This document shows, piece by piece, positions 17,519 to 25,774 of a DNA stretch of 64,000 bases (position 1 is the first letter of the stretch; every line of letters begins with the position of its first letter). Location: the NCBI RefSeq assembly GCF_009604455.1, contig NZ_WEGL01000015.1, positions 19,128 through 83,127 of the forward strand, read 5' to 3'. The DNA comes from Streptomyces sp. RB17 (GTDB lineage: Bacteria; Actinomycetota; Actinomycetes; Streptomycetales; Streptomycetaceae). The translations under genes and the position numbers were made by a program. Below the pieces are notes generated by a model. That model saw nothing but the letters and a program-made list of their open reading frames with translations. It was not told where the DNA came from and did not search any database.

Positions 17519-17728
17519 CCGAGCAGGGCTTGCGCCACGGCCAGGCAGACGAGCTCGGAGTCGGTCAGCAGCAGCGGCCGTCCCATCCACCTGGTCCCTC
17601 CGATCTCGTCGTCGATCTTCCCTTACAGCGCGGTCAAGAGGGTGTTCAGGTCTTGCGTCACAACATGATCTTGAGCGCCCTCCCTTCAAGCTCGCGCATC
17701 CGCCCCGACATCGGACTCATTCGTCTAG
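17519..17728 (-). mobile_element. inverted partial copy of the IS982-type left end
   Basis: Read on the minus strand, these 210 bases match 13634-13843 from the extreme left end into the transposase, with roughly a dozen substitutions. One change turns a Tyr codon into TAA, so it is inactive. With the copy at 13634 it brackets the two-component cassette in opposite orientation. Confidence 0.75.
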
Positions 17729-17819
17729 CTTGATCTTTAACGGCCGGCGTCGAATGGTGCCTCGAACTTGATCACTCGGTCTGGTATCCGCCGTACGCCA
17801 AAGCGGCCTTCGTCTGAAC

Positions 17820-19082
17820 ATGTGCTCCGACCAAGGAACACACATGTCCAGCACGAAGGCCGTGAAGATGAGTCTGCTGCATCACGACGCCCGGCAAGAG
17901 CCGTTGGCGGAACTGTCATGCCTCCGGGGCGAGTTCTACTCCTGCCTCACCGCTCGTTCGGATGCGTTGTTCGAGCTGGCTGACGCCGTGCTGTGCGGCG
18001 ACGGACCGGTGAGGTCGCTGGCCGAACTGTCGTTGGTCGGCGAACACCGCCGTGGTCATGGCGGGCTCTATGCCGCCCTCGCCCGTGGCAGGGTCGATAC
18101 CGGCCGGCTGCGGCGGGCCCTGGCCGCGGTGCCACTGCCGCGGGCTGTCGACGGCCGGCTGGTCCTGGCCATCGACATCACCTGCTGGCTACGCCCCGAT
18201 GCTCACACCTCACCGCAGCGGATCCTGTGTCACACCTACGGCCGGGGCAAAGACCAGCACATCCCTGTCCCTGGCTGGCCGTACTCGATCATCTGCGCAC
18301 TCGAGCCGGGTCGCAGTTCCTGGACCGCGCCTTTGGACGCGCTTCGCCTGGCCCCCGGGGACGACAACGCCACCGTCACAGCCCGGCAGCTGCGTGACCT
18401 GCTCCACCGGCTGATCACCGCCGGGCAGTGGCAGGAGGGCGACCCCGACGTCCTCGTCATCGCGGACGCCGGATACGACGCACCCCGTCTTGCGTTCCTG
18501 CTCAAAGACCTGCCGGTCCAGGTGCTCGCCCGGATGCGCTCAGACCGGGTCCTGCGCCGGGCTGTTCCACCCCGCCAGCCCCACACGATGGGCCGCCCAC
18601 CCCGGCACGGCGGCGAATTCGTCTTCGGACAGCCCGATACCTGGGGCGTCCCGGACACCGAGACTGTCACCGACACACGTCTTTACGGCACCGCCAGGGC
18701 CCGCTCCTGGGACCGGCTGCACCCCAGGCTCACCCACCGCTCCTCCTGGGCCACGGCCGACGGCACTCTCCCGGTCGTCGAGGGGACGGTGATCCGCCTG
18801 GACATCGGCCACCTGCCCAGCGGCGCAACACCCAAGCCGGTCCGGCTGTGGTGGTCAGGCACCGACGCCACTGCGGCAGACGCCGACCGTCTCTGGCAGG
18901 CCTACCTGCGGCGCTTCGTCATCGAGCACACCTTTCGCCTCTTCAAGCAGGACAACCAGAAGCACACTGGAGAGATCCGGCGTATCCAGGGTGAGTCGCC
19001 CCAGGCGAGGTACACCGTCCGCGACGAGAAGACCAAAGCGGAAGAGCAGGTCGAGGAGCGGAAGATCGAGCGGTCGCTGTAA
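17820..19082 (+). CDS. IS701-family transposase with replaced C-terminus
   Basis: The frame starts at ATG 17820; alternatives at 17844 and 17868 give the usual N-terminus MSLLHHDARQEPLAELSCLR. It carries the IS701 DDE features: LVLAIDITCWLRPDAHTSPQ (first Asp), GRGKDQHIPVPGWPYSIICA, VLVIADAGYDAPRLAFLLKD (second Asp) and YLRRFVIEHTFRLFKQ (Glu). Normal enzymes then read TLGWTRPKLR and about 90 further residues. Here the sequence switches after FKQ at about 18955 to an unrelated charged tail (TVRDEKTKAEEQVEERKIER) ending at 19082 and followed by a hairpin. The tail is probably the end of a different gene. Activity is doubtful because the C-terminus is missing. Confidence 0.8.
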   Translation: MCSDQGTHMSSTKAVKMSLLHHDARQEPLAELSCLRGEFYSCLTARSDALFELADAVLCGDGPVRSLAELSLVGEHRRGHGGLYAALARGRVDTGRLRRALAAVPLPRAVDGRLVLAIDITCWLRPDAHTSPQRILCHTYGRGKDQHIPVPGWPYSIICALEPGRSSWTAPLDALRLAPGDDNATVTARQLRDLLHRLITAGQWQEGDPDVLVIADAGYDAPRLAFLLKDLPVQVLARMRSDRVLRRAVPPRQPHTMGRPPRHGGEFVFGQPDTWGVPDTETVTDTRLYGTARARSWDRLHPRLTHRSSWATADGTLPVVEGTVIRLDIGHLPSGATPKPVRLWWSGTDATAADADRLWQAYLRRFVIEHTFRLFKQDNQKHTGEIRRIQGESPQARYTVRDEKTKAEEQVEERKIERSL

Positions 19083-19094
19083 CCACAGCAGCGT

Positions 19095-19129
19095 GATGAG
19101 TTGCCCCCTGCGAGGGTGGGCGACTCATC
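19095..19129. terminator. stem-loop after the chimeric transposase frame
   Basis: GATGAGTTGCCC (19095-19106) pairs with GGGCGACTCATC (19118-19129), with one wobble and an 11-base loop. It starts 13 bases after the stop at 19082, so it is a natural terminator for whatever gene supplied the charged tail. Confidence 0.6.
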
Positions 19130-19319
19130 GGCGTGAGGTACTACCTGTCCGGCAGTCGACGCCGGCGGTCGCCGCTCGGCACGGCCTTGCGCTCATCCAT
19201 CGGCGCCTCCACACCCGTTACGAGATGAGACTCGCCGGCTGCCGCGCTGGGTGTAGGAGCACCTGGCCGCCCCGTGTCAGAGGCCTCGTCCGTTTCCGGG
19301 CTTCACCCGCGCCGATGCC

Positions 19320-19474
19320 CCAAGATCCCGTCCACAGCTCGTCCACGGACCCCGACATAGGGCCGCTTCGGACGGCATGCGGCTGCACAAACGCGAAGAC
19401 CCCGGCCTCAGCGTTTCCGCTGGTGACGGGGTCTTTGGGCACCTCATAGTGGGTGCCCCCGGCAGGATTCGAAC
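19320..19474. repeat. 155-bp direct repeat, copy 1, with tRNA-Arg-like 3' end (att-like)
   Basis: Nearly identical to 23860-24014 in the same orientation. On the minus strand it contains the last part of a tRNA, TTCGAATCCTGCCGGGGGCA (T loop, T stem and acceptor strand), followed by a rho-independent hairpin (AAGACCCCG at 19396-19404 pairing with CGGGGTCTT at 19427-19435). The acceptor sequence matches actinobacterial tRNA-Arg. The 5' half of the tRNA is absent, so this is an attachment-site scar rather than a gene. Confidence 0.7.
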
Positions 19475-19578
19475 TCTCCTTCACGACCAGGCCGCGGCCG
19501 ATCTGCACGGCCCAGAAACCCACGCAGGCACCAGCCGTTCACCTTCGGGTGGTGCCTGCCGCGCGCTGCTGTCGAGAC

Positions 19579-19770
19579 TCAGGCCTTGTTGACCTTGGCC
19601 GCGCGTCCCGGTCCTTGGATCTGGAACGAGACGGTGTCCCCGGGATGGATCTCGTCGGGGTCGATCACGAGGTCGTCTACCGTGAAGTACAGCACGGGAC
19701 CACCTTGGTCGTTCTTGATGCTTCCCTCGCCCGGGTCCGCGTTCCACTCATGGATCTTGCCTTGGTCCAT
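19579..19770 (-). CDS. cold-shock-domain-like small protein
   Basis: A 63-residue protein that opens MDQGKIHEWNADPGEGSIKN and continues GPVLYFTVDDLVIDPDEIHP then GDTVSFQIQGPGRAAKVNKA. The pattern G-K-I-x-x-W-N-x-x-x-G-x-G-x-I and the closing strand align with the cold-shock OB fold, but the aromatic RNP motifs are reduced (no F-G-F-I, no V-F-V-H). RNA binding is therefore uncertain. The ATG at 19770 has an AAGGAGAC ribosome-binding site. It lies within the repeat-bounded segment and upstream of the canonical CspA gene on the other strand. Confidence 0.7.
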   Translation of the reverse strand: MDQGKIHEWNADPGEGSIKNDQGGPVLYFTVDDLVIDPDEIHPGDTVSFQIQGPGRAAKVNKA

Positions 19771-19908
19771 GGCTGTGTCTCCTTGGCTTGATGGGGGGCG
19801 AGCTCCGGTCGCATGCCGGGCTCGCTTCCAGCGAACGCGAGCCCGCGTGCGTCAGCGACCGCTGTGCGTCGAACAGGTGACGACGGCCGCCAGCCCACCG
19901 ACGGGCGT

Positions 19909-20121
19909 TCAGCGCTCCCATACCTCCGGGCCGCCACCGTGCCATTCGATCAGCGGCGAGTTCACCAGGTCCACCACGTCCAACCCCTCCAGGCCGGCAC
20001 GCTCCAGGAACACGCTCAGGTCATGCAGGCTGTATGCGGTTCCCAGCGTCTCGCTGCCGACCTGGATGCGACGGCCGCCACCCTCTCCGGGCGGGAACAC
20101 GATCACGCGACGCTCAGCCAT
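19909..20121 (-). CDS. small protein of unknown function
   Basis: I chose ATG 20121, giving 70 residues: MAERRVIVFPPGEGGGRRIQ, VGSETLGTAYSLHDLSVFLE, RAGLEGLDVVDLVNSPLIEW and a short HGGGPEVWER tail. A start at 20139 would add MGEAEA. The alternating strands and helices and the clean use of synonymous third positions indicate a real protein. I do not recognise the family. It precedes the cold-shock-like gene on the same strand with 138 bases between, possibly as one transcript. Confidence 0.55.
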   Translation of the reverse strand: MAERRVIVFPPGEGGGRRIQVGSETLGTAYSLHDLSVFLERAGLEGLDVVDLVNSPLIEWHGGGPEVWER

Positions 20122-20402
20122 AGCCTCAGCCTCGCCCAACGGCAGGTGAGGCGCATTCGGGGGACGGCTGTCAGTGGCGGCGGTTGCCCCACGGGGGGTC
20201 GCGTTGTCGTCGTGGTGTCTTGTGGCCGAGCTACACCAGCCGGTGTAGCGTCGTAATCAGCAGTCGTGGTTCCGAAGTCCCGTTCGCCCGTGATCGCATC
20301 GCGGGCGTTTTTGCGTTCAACGCCTCTCCGGACCAGGGCGATCACCTCCGGGACCCGCACGGTGCGGGACCCGATACGAGTCCCCTCGAAGGAGACAGGC
20401 AC

Positions 20403-20606
20403 ATGGCCAAGGGCACTGTGAAGTGGTTCAACGCGGAAAAGGGCTTCGGCTTCATCGAGCAGGAGGGTGGCGGCCCCGACGTCTTCGCCCACTACTCGAA
20501 CATCGTCGCCCAGGGCTTCCGCGAGCTGCAGGAGGGTCAGAAGGTCGAGTTCGACGTCACGCAGGGCCAGAAGGGCCCGCAGGCGGAGAACATCCGCCCC
20601 CTGTAA
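20403..20606 (+). CDS. CspA-family cold-shock protein
   Basis: A textbook 67-residue cold-shock protein: MAKGTVKWFNAEKGFGFIEQ with RNP-1 (K-G-F-G-F-I), then DVFAHYSNIVAQGFRELQEG with an RNP-2-like V-F-A-H, and the closing QKVEFDVTQGQKGPQAENI strand. It binds single-stranded RNA or DNA and melts secondary structure. The ATG has a GAAGGAGAC site. The long untranslated leader after 20250 is typical of csp genes, and a hairpin terminator follows at 20620-20660. An H replaces the usual second aromatic in RNP-2, a common variant. Confidence 0.95.
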   Translation: MAKGTVKWFNAEKGFGFIEQEGGGPDVFAHYSNIVAQGFRELQEGQKVEFDVTQGQKGPQAENIRPL

Positions 20607-20619
20607 CGCCACACGCAAG

Positions 20620-20660
20620 AAAGGCCCCAGCTGGTGGGTACATCCCGGCTGGGGCTTCTT
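20620..20660 (+). terminator. rho-independent terminator of the cold-shock gene
   Basis: GCCCCAGC (20624-20631) pairs with GCTGGGGC (20648-20655) and is followed by TTCTT. It begins 14 bases after the CspA stop. Confidence 0.8.
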
Positions 20661-20703
20661 CGGTCCCGTCCGCCGGTTGTGCCTGCCGGGGCCGCCCTAC
20701 CTG

Positions 20704-20832
20704 TCAGCCCTCGCTCGGGACGATGAAGCCCCTCGCTGGCCTGGGCTCTTCCGGGTCACGCGAGTCCGGCTGCTGCGTGCGCTTCCACGCAGCGACCAGA
20801 TCCGCGTGCCGCGGGTCGATCCACTCGGGCAT
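20704..20832 (-). CDS. 42-residue small protein
   Basis: ATG 20832 follows a strong GGGAGG ribosome-binding site at the normal distance. The product reads MPEWIDPRHADLVAAWKRTQ then QPDSRDPEEPRPARGFIVPS and ends EG. The amphipathic N-terminal half and the Pro/Asp/Glu-rich tail are protein-like, and third positions are G/C as in neighbouring genes. I do not recognise the family. The gene converges with the CspA terminator, and the IS982-type element is inserted 22 bases upstream of its start, probably separating it from its promoter. Confidence 0.5.
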   Translation of the reverse strand: MPEWIDPRHADLVAAWKRTQQPDSRDPEEPRPARGFIVPSEG

Positions 20833-20854
20833 GCGGCCTCCCTTCGTGCCCCCG

Positions 20855-21860
20855 CTGCCTAGATGATCTATTCCAAGGGGTGCCTGAAGAGACGAAAACG
20901 AGGGCGTCCAAGATCATGTTGTGACGCACAACTTGGACACCCTCGCGACAGCACTCTATGCGACGACCGATGACCTGCTGAAGGAGCGTCCGGACTTGGC
21001 GCCGCGGCGACCGCCAGTCGGTATCGCCCCGCGGCTGAGCGATGCCGAACTGGTCACCCTGGCGATGATGCAGGCCATGCTCGGCTTCACCTCCGAGGCC
21101 AGGTGGCTCCGTCACGCCCGTGCCCATCTGCGGCGCCTCTTCCCGTACCTGCCGCAGCAGCCCGGATACAACAAACGGCTGCGCAAGGCTGCCGGCCTGA
21201 TGCGGACCATCAACCGGATCCTGGCCATCAACACCTCAGTGTGGAGCGACGACGTGTGGGTCGTGGACTCCACGCCGGTCGAATGCGGCCGCTCCCGCGA
21301 GACAGTGAAACGCTCCGACCTGGCCGGATGGGTCGAATACGGCTACTGCGCCAGCCACAGCCGGTTCTTCTGGGGGCTGCGCCTGCACCTGATCTGCACC
21401 CTCCAGGGCCTGCCCGTCGCCTTCGCCCTGACCGGCGCCAAAGCCGACGAACGCGAGACCCTGCTGGACCTCCTCGCCGCCGACCCCGACCTCCTACGCG
21501 ACCGTCCCGGACAGACCCTGATCGGCGACAAGAACTACTTCGGCCGCGCCTTCGAACACGAACTCGCCGAGCAGGAAACCAACTTGTTGCGGTCGGCCCG
21601 CAAGGGCGAACGGGAACGGCCGGGCGCACACCTCTTCAAGCCTTTGCGGCAGATCATCGAGTCAATCAACGAGACCTCAAGGGCCAGCTCGACCTCGAAC
21701 GGCACCGCGGACGCACACCCAACGGCGTCATCGCTCGCGTAATGCAACGCATCCTCGTCCTGACCACGGCGATATGGCACAACGACCACACCGGACAAGA
21801 CGTCCTACGCTCGCTGACCGCGTTCGATCACTGATCCCTTGGAATAGATCATCTAGGCAG
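20855..21860. mobile_element. IS982-type element with 25-bp perfect inverted repeats
   Basis: The 25 bases at 20855-20879 (starting CTGCCTAGATGATCTATTCC) are the exact reverse complement of 21836-21860. They enclose a single transposase gene, total 1006 bp, the expected size for this family. I see no convincing target-site duplication outside the ends. Confidence 0.85.
20921..21834 (+). pseudogene. IS982-type transposase, late frameshift
   Basis: The frame starts at GTG 20921 and follows the same plan as the enzyme at 13701: VWVVDSTPVECGRSRETVKR, SDLAGWVEYGYCASHSRFFW, TLIGDKNYFGRAFEHELAEQ. Near 21672 one base is missing inside the conserved S-V-N-D/E-x-L-K-G-Q-L-D-L-E motif. The frame then runs into an unrelated 20-residue tail ending at 21742. 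The correct C-terminus (QLDLERHRGRTPNGVIARVM, ending AFDH) continues in the next frame to 21834. The final catalytic Glu region is thus lost unless a ribosomal frameshift occurs; I see no classical slippery heptamer. Confidence 0.8.
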
Positions 21861-22022
21861 GAAGCAGTTCCGTAGCGGTGCCACTTCGCGCCCTCATGAA
21901 GGCAGAGCAGATCGGGAGTTGCCTCCGGCTCTTACGGCCTTTGAGTGGTCGGCTTCGCCGATGGGCTGTAACACCCCGGGTTTTACAGCCTGTCCTTGAC
22001 CGGACAGCCTGGCCGTGGCAGG

Positions 22023-22529
22023 TCAGTGGGACTGCGACGGGGGCCACTGACCGCGGGACAGGTCGTGGTCGAGCAGTCGGTCGCTGACATCGCCCTTGTA
22101 GAAGAGGTCCGAGCCGAACTCGTCACCGAAGTGCTCCGCCAGCAAGGACGAGAACAGCAGTGCGGCTGACTGTGGCCGGTGGTTCATGACCAGCTGACTG
22201 GTCTCGCCCGCCTCGTTGAAGTACACTACGACGAAGTTGTAAATCTCGATTCCACCCGGACGGTAGGACTCGCTGCCACGGATGGTGGAGCGGTAGTCCT
22301 CCAGGAAGAGCTCGCCGCGCTTGCCGAAGAAGCGGAAGTCCTGGAAAGCGTAGTTGCTTCGGGCGAAGCTCAGCAGCTTCCCTACCTTTTCCTTGCCGAT
22401 CACTTCACCGTTGGCGAAATTGCCCTGGAGGATGACGTCGTCGGCGAGATTGTCGAGCCACTCTGGGTAGTAGTCCAGGTGTGGCGCCTGGTTCTTCAGC
22501 TTGCCGGTGGGCTCGTTCGGTGTGGTCAT
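22023..22529 (-). CDS. NTF2-like/SnoaL-type protein
   Basis: A 168-residue protein starting at ATG 22529 behind an AGGAGA site. The core HLDYYPEWLDNLADDVILQG, VIGKEKVGKLLSFARSNYAF, SYRPGGIEIYNFVVVYFNEA fits the cone-shaped NTF2-like fold used by SnoaL-type enzymes and small-molecule-binding proteins. The C-terminal helix region (SSLLAEHFGDEFGSDLFYKG) extends beyond the minimal domain. Substrate and reaction are unknown. It follows a 65-residue frame on the same strand and lies near a divergent LysR gene, which probably controls it. Confidence 0.7.
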   Translation of the reverse strand: MTTPNEPTGKLKNQAPHLDYYPEWLDNLADDVILQGNFANGEVIGKEKVGKLLSFARSNYAFQDFRFFGKRGELFLEDYRSTIRGSESYRPGGIEIYNFVVVYFNEAGETSQLVMNHRPQSAALLFSSLLAEHFGDEFGSDLFYKGDVSDRLLDHDLSRGQWPPSQSH

Positions 22530-22601
22530 GGCAGTCGTCTCCTCGTTCCTGGATTTGATTCTGCGTGTTCCCCTCGTCCGAGCAAGAAATTCTCGTTCGG
22601 A

Positions 22602-22799
22602 TCAGGGAGATGAAGATGTCGTCGGGAGGATATCGAGCGCCTCGGCGACCAGCCTGTTGATCGTGTCGGTCACCTTGCGCTTGTCCTCCAGTTTCGATGT
22701 GGCCGCCAGCAAGCATTCCTGCTTCGAGTAGTTCCTCCGATGAAAAGGATCGTCGACCGTGACGATCGCTGTCCAACGAAAGTCATAGACCGCAGCCAT
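22602..22799 (-). CDS. small protein between NTF2-like and LysR genes
   Basis: Starting at ATG 22799, 65 residues: MAAVYDFRWTAIVTVDDPFH, RRNYSKQECLLAATSKLEDK, RKVTDTINRLVAEALDILPT and a short serine tail. The composition is protein-like, and it is placed head to head with the LysR gene (46 bp apart) and 72 bp before the NTF2-like start. This suggests the first gene of a LysR-controlled pair. I cannot name the family, and the ribosome-binding site is weak. Confidence 0.4.
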   Translation of the reverse strand: MAAVYDFRWTAIVTVDDPFHRRNYSKQECLLAATSKLEDKRKVTDTINRLVAEALDILPTTSSSP

Positions 22800-22844
22800 C
22801 TCGCTGAGAGATAAGTGGGGGGCTCTCTGAGGGATACTGGGAGG

Positions 22845-23738
22845 GTGGAACTGCGCCAGCTCGAGTACTTCGTCGCCGTCGCGGAGGAAGCGAACTTCAC
22901 CCGTGCCGCCGCACGGCTGCACGTCGTCCAGTCCGCAGTCTCCACCACGATCAAGAACCTCGAGCGAGAACTCGGCACGCCGCTGCTGGAACGCACCACC
23001 AAACGCGTGCTGCTCACCGATGCCGGTGCTGCCCTGCTCCCGCGCGCCCATGCCGCTCTCGACGCCGCCCGGGAAGCCGCAGACGCGGTGGCCGAGGTCC
23101 GTGGAGGACTGCGCGGCACCCTGCGGCTGGGCACGATGACCACGGTGGGGCTCATCGACTTTCCTGCGCTCCTCAGTGAATTCCACCGGCGCCATCCCGG
23201 TGTGCTCCTGCAGACCAGCGCCGCCGCCTCCGGCTCCCAGGGCCTGATCGACGCCCTCCTCGAACGGCGGCTCGACCTCGCCTTCGTCTCCCTGCCCGGA
23301 CCGCACCCGACGGGCATCACGCTGACCGACCTCGTCACCTCGGTGCTCGACCTCGTCGTGCCGGCCGCCCATCCGCTCGCGAAACGCCGCACTGTGCCGA
23401 TCACCGAACTAGCCGGCCTGGACTTCGTCGACTTCCCCGTGAGCTATGGCATCCGGACCGTTGCCGATCAGGCCTTCGCTGCCGCCTCCGTGCCCCGTCG
23501 CGTCGCCCTCGAGATCACTGACGTCCCCACCGGCGTGGCCTACGTCCGCAACGGACTGGGCGTGGCGCTATTGCCACGGCCTGCCCTCGCCAAGGCGCAG
23601 GACGTCGCCACGCTGACCATCGACGACGCCGACCTGGACTGGCCGTTTTCCCTGGCCGTTCCGTCCGAGCGCACGCCCAGTCGTGCGGCACGTGCCCTGA
23701 TCGCGATAACGCACGAGTTCCTCATCTGGCGAGGATGA
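22845..23738 (+). CDS. LysR family transcriptional regulator
   Basis: A 297-residue regulator. I chose GTG 22845 because VELRQLEYFVAVAEEANFTR is the normal LysR N-terminus. The winged helix continues AARLHVVQSAVSTTIKNLER then ELGTPLLERTTKRVLLTDAG. The co-inducer domain follows (LRLGTMTTVGLIDFPALLSE, and ITDVPTGVAYVRNGLGVALL near the end). LysR proteins usually act on the divergent gene, here the small protein and NTF2-like pair. The 45-bp divergent gap must hold both promoters and the binding site. Confidence 0.92.
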   Translation: MELRQLEYFVAVAEEANFTRAAARLHVVQSAVSTTIKNLERELGTPLLERTTKRVLLTDAGAALLPRAHAALDAAREAADAVAEVRGGLRGTLRLGTMTTVGLIDFPALLSEFHRRHPGVLLQTSAAASGSQGLIDALLERRLDLAFVSLPGPHPTGITLTDLVTSVLDLVVPAAHPLAKRRTVPITELAGLDFVDFPVSYGIRTVADQAFAAASVPRRVALEITDVPTGVAYVRNGLGVALLPRPALAKAQDVATLTIDDADLDWPFSLAVPSERTPSRAARALIAITHEFLIWRG

Positions 23739-23859
23739 GCATCGCCTCGGAGTGGTCAGACCGGGTTTTGTAGTCGCGCATGGTTGACCTTGTGGACGAT
23801 CCGGATGTCTTGCGAGCGCATAGGGATGGGGAAAGCGCTGAGGGCTAGTCGGCGTTGGA

Positions 23860-24014
23860 CCAAGATCCCGTCCACAGCTCGTCCACGGACCCCGACATAG
23901 GGCCGCTTCCGGCGGCATAGCGCTGCACAAACGCGAAGACCCCGGCCTCAGCGTTTCCGCTGGTGACGGGGTCTTAGGGCACCTCATACAGGGTGCCCCG
24001 GGCAGGATTCGAAC
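23860..24014. repeat. 155-bp direct repeat, copy 2, with tRNA-Arg-like 3' half (att-like)
   Basis: Same sequence as 19320-19474 apart from a few differences, including the terminator hairpin (23936-23975). On the minus strand the tRNA-like part is longer than in copy 1: GCAGGTTCGAATCCTGCCCG forms a perfect 5-bp T stem with a 7-base loop, and sequence like the 3' side of a tRNA-Arg anticodon stem (GGAGCCGTGTGC) precedes it. The 5' half of the tRNA is replaced by the XRE gene fragment at 24028. Confidence 0.7.
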
Positions 24015-24027
24015 CTGCGCACACGGC

Positions 24028-25140
24028 TCCGTGGGTGTTGTGCGGAAGCTGGAACGCGGCGGCACCGCTTCCCTTCCTTCGCTTCTGTCCATCGCCTCTG
24101 CTCTTGGGACGGACATCGCCGTGCTCCTCGGCCAGCAGGCGCCCCGTCGCTCCATGGACCGCGACGAGCGGGCAGCGCTGCGCACGTTGTCCGCAGCCAC
24201 GCACGATGCCGCCATCGGCATCCCCACCGACACCGAGCCAGGCACCGTCGAAGAGTTCCGTGGTGTCGTTCGGCGCGCTGACGCGGCCTATTGGGCGGGC
24301 CGCTACACCGAACTCGGTGCGCTCCTGGGCGCCTTGCTGCCCGAAGCCCGCGCCCGATACGACGCTGCGGAAGCCGATGAGCGGGAGGCCGCGGCCGGCG
24401 TCCTGGCCGATGTCTTTCAGACTGCTGGAATGGCCGCGAACGTATGGGGTTCACGGGACTTGGCCTATGCGGCGCTCACCTACGGCCGGCAGATCGCCGT
24501 GCAGGTCGGCGACGATCTGCGGGATGCCCACCTGGCCGCCACCACGGCGTGGGTGAATCTCCGCGACGGGCGCACGGCGCAAGGCTTTGCGCTCGCTGCG
24601 GCTCAGGCCGACCGGATCGAGCCGAAGATGTCCGAGCACGATCCAGACCGGTTGTCGGTGTACGGGCAGCTCGTCACGAACGCTGCCGTGGCCGCGTCCC
24701 GGGGTGGTGCCTCGCCGGACACAGCGCGGGAGTACCTGTCCCAGGCGCATGCGGTCGGCGCCCGCCTGGGGGCAGAGCATGCTCGTGGTCGGCATGCCCA
24801 ACCATTCGGGCCGCTCTACGCTGCCACACAGGCGATGAGCATCGCCGTTGCCCTCGGCGACACGGGCGGTGCGCTCCGGCTCATGGACACAGTCCGGCTG
24901 GACGACACGGTACCCCTCGCCACTCGGGCCCGGTACGGCCTCGACGTGGCGTTGACGCACGTGGAGTGCCGTCGGTGGGACCAGGCTGCCGACACCTTGG
25001 AAAAGGTCTGCGGCATGGCGTCGGGGTGGGTGCGGCACCAAATGCTGCCTGGAGTGATCATCTCTCGCCTCGCTGGGGTGTCCGTCGCACGGCTCCGCGG
25101 GCTCTCCCACGCGGCCGGTGTGCCCCTCGCCGTCCGCTGA
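24028..25140 (+). pseudogene. XRE/TPR regulator lacking most of its helix-turn-helix
   Basis: The frame opens within the recognition helix region, SVGVVRKLERGGTASLPSLL, followed by SIASALGTDIAVLLGQQAPR and then about 320 residues of helical repeats of the TPR type (EEFRGVVRRADAAYWAGRYT, EYLSQAHAVGARLGAEHARG). These are typical of Streptomyces XRE regulators with a C-terminal TPR sensor. The first 45 or so residues, including helices 1-2 of the DNA-binding domain, are missing. The cut coincides with the tRNA-like att sequence ending at 24014-24027. A GTG at 24031 could start translation, but the product could hardly bind DNA. Confidence 0.75.
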
Positions 25141-25330
25141 CGGCCACCGCCACGCGCCATAGCAGCTCCCACAGGCGTCACCAACCCGACTGTCACGCTC
25201 CATTGCAGTCCTGCTGGAGGACGAGCGTGCTGCAGCAGCACGGGACGTGGCAGTCCGCCGCGTCATGACTTCGTGTGGCCGCCACGAGCCGTGCCTGTCC
25301 CGGGCACACCACCGACAGCACGCTGACTGC

Positions 25331-25774
25331 ATGCCGAAATCCCCATCCGGCGGCATCGGAGACGTGCCGGTTGCCGTCTACTCCTGTGCGGCCGAATCGG
25401 ACGCTGTCCGCGATGCCGAACGCCGCGCCCGCCACTGCGCCGACGCCCGGCACTGGCATGTGGCCGGTACCTGGTCCGACGACGACCCGTGCGTGCCGCT
25501 GTACGCCCGCCCGGCTTGGGCGGCTGTCACGAGCGCACTGTCCTCCGGCCTGGTCCGTGGCATCGTCGTCGCGGGAATCTCTCACCTGGCTGAAGACGCT
25601 GGGCAGTTCGCCGCGCTCGGCGTCCTCATTCGTGATCGGGGCGGCTTCCTCACCGAGGCGACGTCGCCGCCGGTCCGCCAGACCCCGGGGCAGCACGAGC
25701 GCCGCCACATCTTGCTCGAAGCCTCCTCGGGCTGGTGGCTGTGGGGCGACCTCGTGCCGGGAGCCGCCTCGTGA
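25331..25774 (+). CDS. resolvase-like N-terminal-domain protein, degenerate
   Basis: A 147-residue protein. The pattern VAVYSCAAESDAVRDAERRA, RHWHVAGTWSDDD, RPAWAAVTSALSSGLVRGIV, then VAGISHLAEDAGQFAALGVL IRDRG follows the serine-resolvase catalytic fold step by step. It has Y-S-C-A-A-E-S where resolvases have Y-x-R-V-S, and G-I-S-H-L where they have D-R-L-x-R. The catalytic arginines are absent, so recombinase activity is unlikely. It follows the XRE/TPR gene and overlaps the next gene by a GTGA. This trio recurs in Streptomyces to my knowledge, but its function is unknown. Confidence 0.6.
   Translation: MPKSPSGGIGDVPVAVYSCAAESDAVRDAERRARHCADARHWHVAGTWSDDDPCVPLYARPAWAAVTSALSSGLVRGIVVAGISHLAEDAGQFAALGVLIRDRGGFLTEATSPPVRQTPGQHERRHILLEASSGWWLWGDLVPGAAS

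Noticed and set aside
21672..21690. Programmed ribosomal frameshift in the IS982-type transposase
   Set aside because: No slippery heptamer of the usual type and no obvious downstream structure was seen. The related element at 13701 has one uninterrupted frame, so a simple mutation is more likely.
23991..24032. A functional tRNA gene at the second direct repeat
   Set aside because: Only the T arm, the acceptor 3' strand and part of the anticodon stem are present; the D arm and 5' acceptor strand are missing.
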